Shown here: positions 49,586-59,819 of the stretch, piece by piece
How positions within the stretch are numbered: the stretch's first letter is position 1
How the letters are laid out: every line of letters begins with the position of its first letter
Program-made: the position numbers and the translations under genes
Assembly (NCBI GenBank): GCA_025174535.1
Contig: JALBUN010000007.1
Coordinates: forward strand, 372,001 to 436,000
Source of the DNA: Cantharellus purpuraceus
Lineage: Eukaryota > Basidiomycota > Agaricomycetes > Cantharellales > Hydnaceae
Direction: 5' to 3'
DNA length: 64,000 bases
Notes under the pieces: generated by a model
Told to the model about the DNA's origin: nothing
What the model saw: only the letters and a program-made list of their open reading frames with translations
Database searches by the model: none

Positions 49586-51070
49586 ATGTCCTGCGAATCA
49601 TCGCATTTCGATGCAATCTACGCGCTATTGCCAACTTCCTTGAAATCTGCTATCGATGACTTGCTATCAAGAGCCACTCGCGAAAGTACTGTGCGACACA
49701 CTCTCGATCAGCTAGTACGATTCTCTTTGAGCATGGACTCTGGTGATGATGAACTGGATTCGCGAGAAGAATGGAATACACAGAGGCAGAAGGTCCAAAA
49801 GGCTCTTTCAAGCTTGTCCTCAGGAGCTGGGAAAGGGAAGAAGCGAGATCGAGAAGAGGATGTGCAAAAAACGTCCCACTATGATCCGAAGGCTAAGAAA
49901 TTGAAGACGGGTCCTGAGACCGTCGAAGGCGCAGACGATCCAATATTTACCCTGCACGCTGTATCAGCGTCGGCTCCCATCAGGAAAAAGGTTCATATCA
50001 CAATACATAAAAATACAATACGCTTCGCGAATGCTACATCTGGGGTACAGGAAGCTCCTATCCCACTCACCTCTCTGGCTCGGGCCTTCTGCATTTCCAC
50101 ACCCGGAAAGAGCAAACCGCACTGGACGGTCATCTTACTTACGGATGTTGAACAGAATCAGATAATTTTTGGCGTAGAGGCAGTCCCTTCTTCATTGACC
50201 ACGACGACACACCCAGCTTCTCCTGAAAATCATCCAAAAGGTACCCAAGCAAAGCCGTCCTTGACACAGTTTCTATCGCATCTTCCCTCTCGTGTTGTCT
50301 CACAGGAGCCATCCACCTCCCATTTTCGGTCTGCAGCAGGCGAACCATTCTTAGACGCGTACCTACGCGCTAAAGACGGGCATTTGCTATTTTTCAAGGA
50401 CGGCATCCTTTTCGGAGAAAAGAAGCCATGTATGTGGATTGCAATTGAGAAGATCGACAGTGTCAGGTCTCTGTCAGCAACTGGACGGACATTCTCGTTG
50501 TATGTGAGACGTGTGGCGGAAACCACAAAAGACGATCAGGAAGGGGATCAGGAGGGAGAGGCGGGAGAAGAAACCGAGTTTTCGATGATCGATGGCAAGA
50601 ACCAAGATTCAGTCGCGCGATGGGTCCAAGAGAACCGGCACCGATTCGGGGTTTCCCCCCGAGGTCCAACAACCGTCCTACAGAACGGGACAGAGGTGGA
50701 CGAGCTTGAAGATACACCAGAAAAGAAGGCGGACGAAGGCTCTGACGTGGACGACTCTGACTTTGAAAGTGAATCAGAATCCGATGGTGGCTCTGCAACC
50801 TCAGACTCTTCGAATGGTGACAGTCCGGAGGAAGAGGAGGGGGACGAGCAGTCAGGAAGTGATGGGGAAGGGGAGGGGGAGGAGGAAGAAGAAGGGCCAC
50901 TTGATCCATCGAAACACCCTCTTCTTCGTGAAGGTGCGATGCCCAGAATGTCTAAGCAAACACTAAATACCGTCGTGGGCATGGTTGAAGAGGATTTGAT
51001 GGTCTGCCCTACGCCCAAGGGAGCTCAGGACGCCGATGATGGCGAAGATGTAGACGAGTTGGAAGACTGA
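49586..51070 (+). CDS. RTT106: histone chaperone Rtt106
   Basis: One long exon. The first ATG with a family-like N-terminus is 49586 (MSCESSHFDAIYALLP); an upstream ATG at 49502 is possible. A helical dimerisation-like part (LPTSLKSAIDDLLSR...LDQLVRFSL) is followed by a basic linker. Tandem PH-like domains come next, of the Rtt106/Pob3 middle type (FTLHAVSASAPIRKKVHITI, LTSLARAFCISTPGKSKPHW, then DGHLLFFKDGILFGEKKPCM and FSLYVRR). A run of acidic residues (EEEEGDEQ, EGEEEEE) forms the tail, ending DDGEDVDELED. Rtt106 binds H3-H4, with preference for H3K56ac, and works in replication-coupled and silent chromatin assembly in the nucleus. The length (about 494 residues) and the tail fit fungal orthologues. 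Confidence 0.85.
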   Translation: MSCESSHFDAIYALLPTSLKSAIDDLLSRATRESTVRHTLDQLVRFSLSMDSGDDELDSREEWNTQRQKVQKALSSLSSGAGKGKKRDREEDVQKTSHYDPKAKKLKTGPETVEGADDPIFTLHAVSASAPIRKKVHITIHKNTIRFANATSGVQEAPIPLTSLARAFCISTPGKSKPHWTVILLTDVEQNQIIFGVEAVPSSLTTTTHPASPENHPKGTQAKPSLTQFLSHLPSRVVSQEPSTSHFRSAAGEPFLDAYLRAKDGHLLFFKDGILFGEKKPCMWIAIEKIDSVRSLSATGRTFSLYVRRVAETTKDDQEGDQEGEAGEETEFSMIDGKNQDSVARWVQENRHRFGVSPRGPTTVLQNGTEVDELEDTPEKKADEGSDVDDSDFESESESDGGSATSDSSNGDSPEEEEGDEQSGSDGEGEGEEEEEGPLDPSKHPLLREGAMPRMSKQTLNTVVGMVEEDLMVCPTPKGAQDADDGEDVDELED

Positions 51071-51407
51071 CCTGGAAGTTCCTTACATGCTGCGATATGC
51101 TTGAAAGCTCTCTGTGGCTGGCCCAAATATTGTAAATCTAGCTCTGGCATATGCGCTGGGAACCCGCTATGAGGCATAACGTTGACAGAAATGTGCACGG
51201 TGGAACATCATTTCCGTACGCAGAGATGAGATTCACATGAATTGCGGTCCGAAGACGCAGCAATCCCATGCTTTCGCCAATCGCCGGCTATCAATAGCTA
51301 GACTGGTCGCAGTCAACAAGTTCTCTGCCAAGGCAGAATATTGCTTGATCAACTGCAAAGACTCTTCCACGCCGGATGGGTAGGAGATTTTCTCTCAGGA
51401 TCACAAA

Positions 51408-52016
51408 ATGGCGGTGCTGTGTCAATCAGCCACACTGTCTGCGGCGGAGCTGGAATCTGTCCAACATGGTCTGCCATTCATTAATACATGCGAGAGCTTC
51501 TTAGAATTTCAAGTAGCTTTACCAGCTGCCTCTTCCCCTATGTCCACGGGGCTACCCAATGCATTCTCTCCTTCATTTGATGATTTATCCTCCATCGCAG
51601 AGACTGTTCATACCTTTTCAACCACCTCGACCCACTGGGGGCCTGGAGCACTAACTGGGAAAGCTCTCAAGGCATTTGGCGGGACGAGCCTTGACTTTCT
51701 CTGTCGAGTGTTAATCCGTAGGAGATTGGCGGTGATCAGACAGACTCTAGAAAAGAGTCCTAGTGCCTTAACGAATCCATCTTCTGCTAAAGAATGGCGA
51801 CAAAGAGATGCAATTTATACCAATCTAGACGAACTCTGTCTGTAAGCTTCCGAACTCGGTGTAAAATTCATGTGTCATGTCCTGAAGTTGGGTCCCTTGC
51901 TGGTCAGGGGAGATTACCCAATACCACTACGCATAGCGGCCGCGCATTTGCTTAGAGATATTGTCTCGCTCATTAGTCGTTTTTTAGCCGAGGAATCATT
52001 TGACGGCGAGTATTAA
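51408..52016 (+). CDS. hypothetical helical protein
   Basis: Two exons: ATG at 51408 to a GTAAGC donor near 51843, then from about 51910 to TAA at 52014-52016. In phase this adds LGDYPIPLRIAAAHLLRD...FLAEESFDGEY. The product of about 180 residues is mostly helical (ALTGKALKAFGGTSLDFLCRVLIRRRLAVIRQTLEKS). I do not recognise it. It sits between RTT106 and the G-alpha gene, and the next open exon begins within about 100 bp, so a fusion or read-through with it cannot be excluded. Confidence 0.5.
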
Positions 52017-52397
52017 CCTTTGGTACTATCTTGAATGTTTCATCAAGTTGCTCCCTGCCAGATTTTCAAAGTTCTCCCAACCCTAGGCAGTTGACAGCGC
52101 TGTTCTCCGCACCAATGCATACCCAGTGGGCATCACTTCTATCTCACATTCAACATCACTATCCATATCTGTTATCGGGACACGGCCCTTCCATCAGCAT
52201 CAATAAATGGACTTCGGGACCACTCACTCAGGAACCAGTTGAGGGTATGCCCACAAATCTATGACAGTAACACCATTTGACCAGATAACGTAGTGGAACT
52301 GATAGGGATTTCAGATGGAGAGAATTCTGAAAACTCGGTTTACCTGGTGAATTCTTCTACAGTGTCTGAATCTCGTAATCCTACACGCATAGCTATC

Positions 52398-53888
52398 ATG
52401 ATGACAGTGGAAGTGACACAGTCTCAGCATGTTCAGGACGATCCTAAGATGTCGAAAGCTTTGGCGATGGCCTTCCGGGCCCAGCTATCAAAAGCCATAA
52501 ATTCTCGACACCAACAAGGTCGAAATTCCAGACAAACAATTACCACTGAAGCCCAGGACAAGGATGGACCAACAGAATATAAAATGGGACCTTCTAGCGT
52601 TGACCAAGAGCCCAAAGTGCTAGTACTTGGAGCGGGTGGCGCAGGCAAATCAACATTACTAGAACAACAGTCACGAGCATTTCCGGGAAAACCAGGGCTG
52701 TACACCCACCAGGTCCCTGCAGAGGTCATAATCAACAACACAATAGCCTCGATGAAGAGCCTGCTTCTAAGCATTCCGCTGTCTGAACTGCATCACTCCT
52801 CGTTGCTGGCTAAACGTTACATACTGGAACTTCCGTTACCCGGCTACACAGTGGAGAGTTTCTCTCCTAAGCAACTTAATGTGGTCGGGTGTATGATCCG
52901 CTCTTTATGGCAGGATCCGGCACTACGCAAAGCTGCACAGACACAAAGGGCTTTGCTAAACGATGATTTATTCGTTGCGCCTGATTCCCTAGAGTAGTAC
53001 GTTCGTACATACCGGCTGAAGCCTACTTCACTAATTGTTATTTCTTCTAGCTTTGGTGATTCTGTGGATAGAATCTTCACTCCGAATTACAAGCCTACCC
53101 TTCATGACGCCTTCCGTTCTCGAGTTCGCACTATTGGCGTACACGAGACAGTGGTCACATCTAATACTTACCCGATGCGCTTTATCGATACCGGAGGTGA
53201 ACCTTCTGAACGTAGGAAATGGCTACACCATTTCGAGAACGTCACTGCGGTATTATTTGTGGTTGCGTTATCCGACTACAATAGATCCTTCTGTGATATG
53301 GGGTCTTCTAGCGTGGTATGTCCCTATCTGCATTAAAACCATGTGTTGTCACTGAGACTCCACCAGAATCGGATGGATGATTCTCTCAAACTATTCGATT
53401 CTATAGTGAACTCGCCTCATTTTGAGAGTTCATTGATCGTGGGTGCTACTCTTACATGATTTTCGTCTCATGGATGACGTGATCGACCATACAAGATCCT
53501 CATATTCAACAAAGGGGATGTTTTCGCGAAGGAGTTGGATATTTCATCTTTGGACCAGTGGATGCCTGATTACACAGGGAAGACTTACGATGATGCATGC
53601 CAATATATCGAGTCTCGCTTTATCAATCTCATCAATGACAAAAGCAGAGCGGTTCGTATCCAATACACGACAGCTATTGATGAGAAGACTATGATGGGTA
53701 CGTGTTTCAGATCGGTACCTGGATGACAGCATCAACTCTCATAACGATGGGTAGCCAGATCCATCATCATTCGAGACGAAATTACGCGGCATCACCAGCA
53801 ACAGCAGCTGGGGACGTATACGAGCTGTGTGTCCAGTAGTGGAGATACGCATCTTCCTGCCGTCATCTCTCAACCAAGCCCGGAGTAG
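52398..53888 (+). CDS. divergent heterotrimeric G-protein alpha subunit
   Basis: Five exons with introns GTAGTA...TTCTAG, GTATGT...CACCAG, GTGGGT...ACAAG and GTACGT...GGGTAG. The G-alpha fold is recognisable: P-loop KVLVLGAGGAGKST, switch I SRVRTIGVHET, switch II FIDTGGEPSERRKWLHHFENVTAVLFVVALSDYN, the guanine-specifying FNKGDVF, and a TTAI motif in place of TCAT. Key changes are P-loop Glu-Ser to Gly-Ala and the catalytic Gln to Glu (DTGGE). The switch I Arg and Thr are kept. The C-terminus has an extended QQQ-rich, Ser-rich tail. Such divergent G-alphas are common in Agaricomycetes. The start is uncertain: 52398 is the first internal ATG, but an upstream exon (from 52112) joins in phase via GTATGC...TTGACCAG. 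Confidence 0.75.
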
Positions 53889-54485
53889 CATGGCTTACTA
53901 TATAGGAACTGCATCGCTAGTCGAATACAACACATTCAAATTCCAACCGCTTGAAAAGAGTTTCAAGTGTCGAAAAGAGCTTGTTCAAACATCAACACAC
54001 ATGGATGTCTTCATATCTTCGACACTCCACGCTACGCTTTTGAAGCTCGAAGCCCACGGATCCTGTTCAACTCAACTTCCAGACCTAGTCACATTATCGC
54101 TTGCAATGATGCCTTTGTTTTCCTTTCCAAGTAGTATCCACCCAAGATGCATGGTTGAACAGAACTGATATTGCTACATTTAACGAAGAAATAGAGTGCA
54201 TTAAAGTTGATGTATACATGGACTACATCCGACTTGTTATCCATCACTGTATAGTCGACATTTATGCACATTGTTGTGTTGCACGTGCAGAGCATCGTTT
54301 GGTCTCTTTGATGCCTGAATGCATTATATTCAGCTAGTATTTCTTTGGATTAGGGAGACAAAACAAACCCGTGATGGTGTACTTACGTTGTGCCATCAAA
54401 ACAATGCCGTGCTATAGTCGATCGCCGCTGCTGGGGCTGCTAGAATGAGCGCGTTTCTTAGGATGTGTAAAGAGGGAGAAAAGGA
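53889..54485. other. intergenic with duplicated sequence
   Basis: No gene is supported. From about 54060 the sequence resembles 55960-56260, including TGTATAGTCGACA and GGTCTCTTTGATGCCTGAATG. It therefore forms the left flank of the duplicated secreted-protein array. Confidence 0.5.
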
Positions 54486-54871
54486 CTAAATACCAATGGC
54501 GCGCCTTGTCATGGATGGGCTTTTACTCGGCTCAGCGAGCACCTTTGCTGGAAGCAATTGAGTCAGCTGTTTGGATGGAAAGAGAAAGGATATCCTCCAT
54601 CGCGAGGGCGACGGAGGATGAACCTACGTTTGCTCTTCACACTGTTGTTCGCAGGATCCTCAACAAAATCGTTAAACGTCCCTCCTTCGCTGGGAACGGT
54701 CAAGTCACCGAGCGATATGACAGACTGTGTTGGGGATGGCAAGGGTGCCACAGGTGCGGTGACGAACACAGTTGTTGCGGCCGCCGTCGCCACTTGGGGG
54801 AAAGGAGCTGCCAGGGAAGGGAGTGCGAGGGAAAGGGCGACGGTAAGAGAATAGAACAAGAGAGACACCAT
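54486..54871 (-). CDS. small secreted protein, array copy A
   Basis: Start at 54871. Exon 1 (54628-54871) encodes a signal peptide, MVSLLFYSLTVALSLALPSL-AAPFPQ. A Thr/Val/Pro-rich stretch follows (TTVFVTAPVAPLPSPTQ), then VISLGDLTVPSEGGTFNDFV and NNSVKSK. An 80-nt intron (54548-54627, GTAGGT...TTCCAG) leads to a short exon ending in SPSMTRRAIGI. If unspliced, the frame ends at 54563. The mature protein would be about 80 residues with no Cys. The dibasic site before the last residues could be a Kex2 cut. I do not recognise the family. Two paralogues lie at 56.5 and 59.6 kb. An effector or cell-wall role is only a guess. Confidence 0.7.
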
Positions 54872-56323
54872 GGTGAATTGATCGTCGAGAACTGGATTGT
54901 TAAAAGAGAAAGAGGATAATCAAATAGAAATGACGGCCAGCGACGATTGAAGACAGGAGGGGTTTGAGAGACTACTTCCTTGCGAGGCTCGCTCTATATG
55001 CTATATGCCGCATCGTCTGCTTATGTATTGCTGGACTGGCTCAGTTGCATCGGATGGCATATAGGTCGTTAGATAGTATTCAGAGGCGAATGTTCCTGGA
55101 TTGCCGACATCATCCTTCATCGGCAGTAACACTGGTGATCCACATCGATTTAGACCAGAAAATTGAGTCTATAGGTAGAGCGCTAGGGAACTTAAGAAGA
55201 CTATTATGGAGTTCGCAGTGAATAAGACGCTGCTGAGCATCTACTCTTTGTACATACCTTGCACCACTCACTGCTGAAGGTAGCATCACCATGGGAAGCC
55301 GCAGGAGTATCTCCAAGGGCTCACGAAAGATCTTCTCGAGGCAGTCGGGCTTCGAAAATCATCATGAGACGCAACTGGGCCTATCGACCAACACATTCCG
55401 ACATCCTGATATCAAGATGATCAGGAAAAGAACAAGATAGCGATTTAGCACTCAGCACTGACGACTGTGGCACAGATAGGCAACGAACATGGCAGAAGCG
55501 GTGTTCTGTTGCATGCCAGCACAGCCGCGTCCGGGCGACAACAGTACAATTGTCCGACAGGCGCTAGCTATCTGGAAACGTCCCGAGAAGTCATACTTAC
55601 AAGCTGTACGCTCTATGGCTAGTTCCCGCGACGCCGCAATTCTTACCCGCAAAGGTAGGGGCTGAAGACTGCTAGCAGAGCATGTCGTGCCAGGATGCTG
55701 CATCATCTAGAAAAATCAGAGCCATTGATACGCGGAAGCTGATTTAATCCTTTTAATTTAATCCGACCTCTTATTCTCTCATTCTTTGTGGTATAGAGCT
55801 CCCGAATAGGCACTCACAGCTGTGCATAGGGCTTATTACACTAGAATCCCATTTACTAACCTACTGAAATTGCTGATGTCCAGTGAAGGAGTCCTAGTTT
55901 ATCCCGCCTCAAATATGACAGTTTCAATTACCTGTCTATGGAACACAGTGACAGTGACTTTTGATTGGGAACTTGCAATGACGGCTTGGTAACATCCTGT
56001 TCCAAAATGCCCGGTTGAACAGCCTTCATAAAAACGAAGAAAGAGATTGCATCAGAGTAGATGTGTACATGAACTACACCCGACTCGTTATCCACCACTG
56101 TATAGTCGACAGTTATACCAATCGTTGTTGCACCTGCTTTTGGTCTCTTGATGCCTGAATGCTATATTCAGAGGGTATTTCTTTGGATTATAAAGACAAA
56201 ACAAACCCGCGATGGTGTACTTATGTTGTGCGATCAAAAAAGTGACGTGGTGCAGTCCACCACCGCCTGTCCGGCTACTATTATGAACGCGTTTCTTAGG
56301 GTACGTAAAGAGGGAGGGAGAAA
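54872..56323. other. spacer A-B of the array
   Basis: Holds the copy A promoter and sequence related to the corresponding part beyond copy C. The short frames (for example 55452-55706 on minus) are not supported as genes. Confidence 0.45.
54980..55005 (-). promoter_or_regulatory. conserved core promoter box of copy A
   Basis: On the minus strand a TATATAG box followed by AGCGAGCC lies about 120 bp upstream of the copy A start. The same box sits at the same distance before copies B (about 56815-56830) and C (about 59935-59955). The shared block AGCGACGATTG lies nearer each gene. It is probably the TATA region of all three. Confidence 0.55.
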
Positions 56324-56400
56324 CTAAATACCAATAGCGCGCCTTTTCATGGATGGGCTTTTACTCGGCTCGGGGAGTATATTTGTTGGATCCAATTGAG

Positions 56401-56706
56401 TCAATTGGAAGGGGAAAGAAAAAGGATTCCTCTATCTTCCCCGTGATGGGAGATGATGAACTTACGTTTGCACTTCACACTATTTTCAGGATGCGCAACA
56501 AAGTCGTTAAATGTCCCTCCCTCGCTGGGAACGGTCAAGTCACCGAGCGATATGACAGACTGTGTTGGGGATGGCAAGGGTGCCACAGGTGCGGTGACGA
56601 ACACAGTTGTTGCGGCCGCCGTCGCCACTTGGGGGAAAGGAGCTGCCAGGGAAGGGAGTGCGAGGGAAAGGGCGACGGTAAGGGAATAGAACAAGAGAGA
56701 CACCAT
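56401..56706 (-). CDS. small secreted protein, array copy B (acceptor lost)
   Basis: Start at 56706; the N-terminal half is nearly identical to copy A (same signal peptide and GDLTVPSEGGTFNDFV). The donor is a good GTAAGT after SVKCK, but the acceptor that reads CCAG in copy A and CTAG in copy C reads CCAA here (base 56386). The usual last exon therefore cannot be joined in frame by the same site. The unspliced frame ends at 56401 with a different C-terminus of about 20 residues. The gene may make a changed protein or be on the way to becoming a pseudogene. The promoter box is conserved. Confidence 0.6.
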   Translation of the reverse strand: MVSLLFYSLTVALSLALPSLAAPFPQVATAAATTVFVTAPVAPLPSPTQSVISLGDLTVPSEGGTFNDFVAHPENSVKCKRKFIISHHGEDRGILFLSPSN

Positions 56707-58400
56707 GGTGAATTGATTGTCGAGAACTGGGTTGTTAAAAGAGAGGATAATCGGATGGAACTGACGACCAGCGACGATTGAGAACAAGTGGTTTTTGGGA
56801 GACCACTTTCTTGCAAGGCTCGCTCTATAGACGATACATCGCATCACCTGCTTGTGTACCCATTGCTGAACTGGCTCAGTTGCATTGACACAGCTCCACG
56901 GTAGCATATACGTCTTCAAATGGTATTACGGATTAGGAAAATGGCGCTACAAGTCGCCAACAACATCCCTCATCGGTGGTGACAATGATGTTCTATAGAA
57001 GGCTGAACTTCTAGAGTAAGCGCCAGAGGTCAGGGAACTTGAAGAAGACACTGTCACGGAGTTCGCGGGTGGAACAAGAAACAGCGTGGCTTCTGTACAT
57101 TCATACTAATCAGCGCTCAAGCACTCACTAGCGCATGGGCCCGAAGCCACAGCAGTTCTTATCTCCAAGAGTCCACGGAAGTGCCCTCAAAGCAGTGAGG
57201 CCGCGCCAAAATCATATGGGGCATTCATATGAAGTGTACGTCGTCAGAACCAGCAACAGGAACCCAACAGCATGCACTGAACACAATGAATCAAACTAGT
57301 AGCGCTTCGAAGAACATCATATAACATATTCAAGGCACGAAAGAAGGTCAGGAAATGTGACAGCATCACTGGGGGCCTGTGAGGTGATGGACAACCAGGG
57401 TGAAATTCATAACTGAAGCGGTTGAGTTGAGTCCGGTGCGCGTCGTCGGGCGCTGGTTACATCCGGAATTACTTGAAGATTTATAATCCGTACGTTGTGG
57501 ATCTAGTCTATTGTCACTCGCGTTAGCTGAAGCGTTCAGTGCCACACACATCCCTTCCTTCAGTCACGATCAGACTTGTACTATGGGAGCTTGGTTTGAG
57601 ATTACGGTGATGAACGGTGCCCGTATTTGGCACATTGTTTACATCGACGCGCCTATTCCATCCTACTTATTTGCCATCACATAGGAACTGAAGGAAGGAC
57701 AGCCATAATGATACACCAACATGGCGACAACCGTCTTCTGCTCTGATAAACACTGTCCATCATGGATACCCAACATGACTCCTCCAAGTCCTTGGTGTTC
57801 CGCTGGCGAATTATTGGAGATGAGGTGTGTTTGATGATACTTGGGCTCTCGAGCCCAACTCGACAGTTGGACCCAGACCAAGAGATCAGGAAGCAGGAGC
57901 TGGTGGTGAGCAGATACTCCAGTATCCTCGCGACTAGGATATACAGTGTTGGTCGACAGAGGAGATTGTGGTCTGGTGACTGGCACGGCCGTTTACTCGT
58001 CAGACCCGTCTTACGACGTCCAGATTATGTGATATGCTGTGCAAAGCTCTGATGTGTCAATGAATTCGCTCGGCGATCAGGGACATAATTAAGTTGATGA
58101 CGACTCTATGATTCTTCTCCTAGAACGTGCCCATCTTCGCAGCGTTTAGTTGACTTGCTGATGCTATGGAAACGTCAATCTCGACTTTGGTTTGATAATT
58201 CAATCCATGGAGATCTGCTGTTCGCATCACAGCACGTTGGAATAATGTCGCATGACTACATTGTGAGTTTGAATCCGAAGGAATTTAAGCATTGGTGATG
58301 ATGACGATCAAGTTGCTAGGTGAAAGGTATCAAGAAAATCGAACAAAGTGGATTTCCTAAGAGGCGTACCTGCCCCCTGCACGGTGCAAGTGACATTACC
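56707..58400. other. spacer B with remnants
   Basis: About 1.7 kb related in blocks to 59820-61700 (for example GGTTTGAGATTACG, GAACGGTGCCC, CTTACGACGTCCAG, GACGACTCTATGAT-like words). The frames at 57663-57986 and 57762-58052 overlap on opposite strands and lack domains. No gene is supported. Confidence 0.45.
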
Positions 58401-58429
58401 ATGGCATCGACGCAAGCTCACCTGAGTAT

Positions 58430-59160
58430 AAACATGCGTAGGGTCAACATCCCTTACGAGTCACCCAATCCTAACATGATTTATGCGCCTTATGTCGTCT
58501 CTCAAATTCCAGCCACTGGGACTCAGTCGATCCATCAACTCCCATTTTGAAATCATTGTCTTTATACCGTCCCAGTCTAGACCCGCCCCTCGCCATCATC
58601 AAAGTGGTTGTTTTCTTCATTTGGGTCCACCTCACGACATTCTTTCTATAATGGTCGTCTTCACTACCCACGACTTGACTCTACTGAGAGTTCGGGGACA
58701 ACGACATTCCTGTGCTCATCCCATCTGATCCATGACGATACGTTCCCACCAACTACACGATGCACGTCTTGGGGGCACGTGGTGCGATATGGTGGTGACC
58801 CGACACATTGATTTTGCGGAACATGATCTTGAAGGTTGCTTTCTGTGCTCATGCCCATACAACTGTCTCAGAGGGTCGGGGTGTCTACTTGAACAATTAC
58901 AGTGGTGTTGACGCTATGTAGGCTCACCACATTCCCAATGGCGTCGTAAATTTTGAGGTACACGAAGTTATCGCACCTAAGATTATGGGTATGATATTGA
59001 GTGTCCTAGCCTTGTTGCCCCTACGCATGTCCTAACTTGATAACAAACAATAAGGTCACCTATAACTGACGTGGATGCTCGTATTCTGCACGAAGGCAAC
59101 TGTGGCATTTATGATCTCCGTATTGTACGTGTTTGTGGACCGGATCAGGTGGCCAGGTCT
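58430..59160 (+). pseudogene. decayed alpha/beta-hydrolase copy
   Basis: Closely similar to 62985-63745, from AGGGTCAACATCCCTTACG and the block CCATCATCAAAGTGG, through TGCGATATGGTGGTGACCCGACA, to the part with ATAACTGACGT. It lacks the N-terminal membrane part. It has a stop right after YGGDPTH, another at the GVDAM* position, a changed core and several indels. It cannot make the full enzyme. It lies directly upstream of secreted-protein copy C. Confidence 0.75.
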
Positions 59161-59423
59161 TTTATTTCTCGCCCATTGAATTCTCCCCTACCTGCTTAAA
59201 TCAACCGTGTTGTTGCATGCGCAGGGCATCCTCGATCTCTTTGATGCCTGAATGCAATCCATTATATACAAGTGGTACTTTTTTGGATCAGAAAGACAAG
59301 ACACACCTGCAAGGGTGTGCTTAGGATGTGCTCTCAAAACTGTGTCGTGTTAACCTCCAATTCCGGGAACTGTACTAATAGTAGGATCGTGTTTCAGAAA
59401 ATGTGTAAGAGGGAGAGGACGAA

Positions 59424-59819
59424 TTACCCACAGCCAGCAACGCGCTTCTGCATGGATGGACGTTTACTCGGCTCGGGGAGTATATTTGCTAGAAACTTGT
59501 GAATCAGCTGTTTGGATGGGAAGAGAAAAGGACTCCTTCGTCTCCCTGGATCGTGATAGAGGGTGATGAACATACGTTTGCTCTTCACACTATTGTTTAC
59601 AGGATGCGCAACAAAGTCGTTAAACGTCCCTCCCTCGCCGGGTATGGTCAAGTCACCGAGCGATATGACAGACTGTGTTGGGGATGGCAAGGGTGCCACA
59701 GGTGCGGTGACGAACACAGTTGTTGCGGCCGCCGTCACTACTTGGGGGAAAGGAGCCGCCAGGGAAGGGAGTGCGAGGGAAAGGGTGACGGTAAGGAGAT
59801 GGAACGAGAGAGAGATCAT
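59424..59819 (-). CDS. small secreted protein, array copy C
   Basis: Start at 59819 (MISLSFHLLTVTLSLALPSL, signal peptide). The body matches copies A and B (TTVFVTAPVAPLPSPTQ, GDLTIPGEGGTFNDFV). The predicted intron 59489-59575 (GTATGT...TTTCTAG, 87 nt) is a multiple of three without a stop, so spliced and retained forms both stay open to the stop at 59424. The spliced form ends SKRPSMQKRVAGCG. A dibasic QKR near the end echoes the TRR of copy A. It is more diverged from A and B than they are from each other. Function unknown. Confidence 0.7.
   Translation of the reverse strand: MISLSFHLLTVTLSLALPSLAAPFPQVVTAAATTVFVTAPVAPLPSPTQSVISLGDLTIPGEGGTFNDFVAHPVNNSVKSKRMFITLYHDPGRRRSPFLFPSKQLIHKFLANILPEPSKRPSMQKRVAGCG

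Noticed and set aside
50463..51018. minus frames of 148 and 156 codons
   Set aside because: Complement of the acidic, Ser-rich tail of Rtt106; low-complexity shadows.
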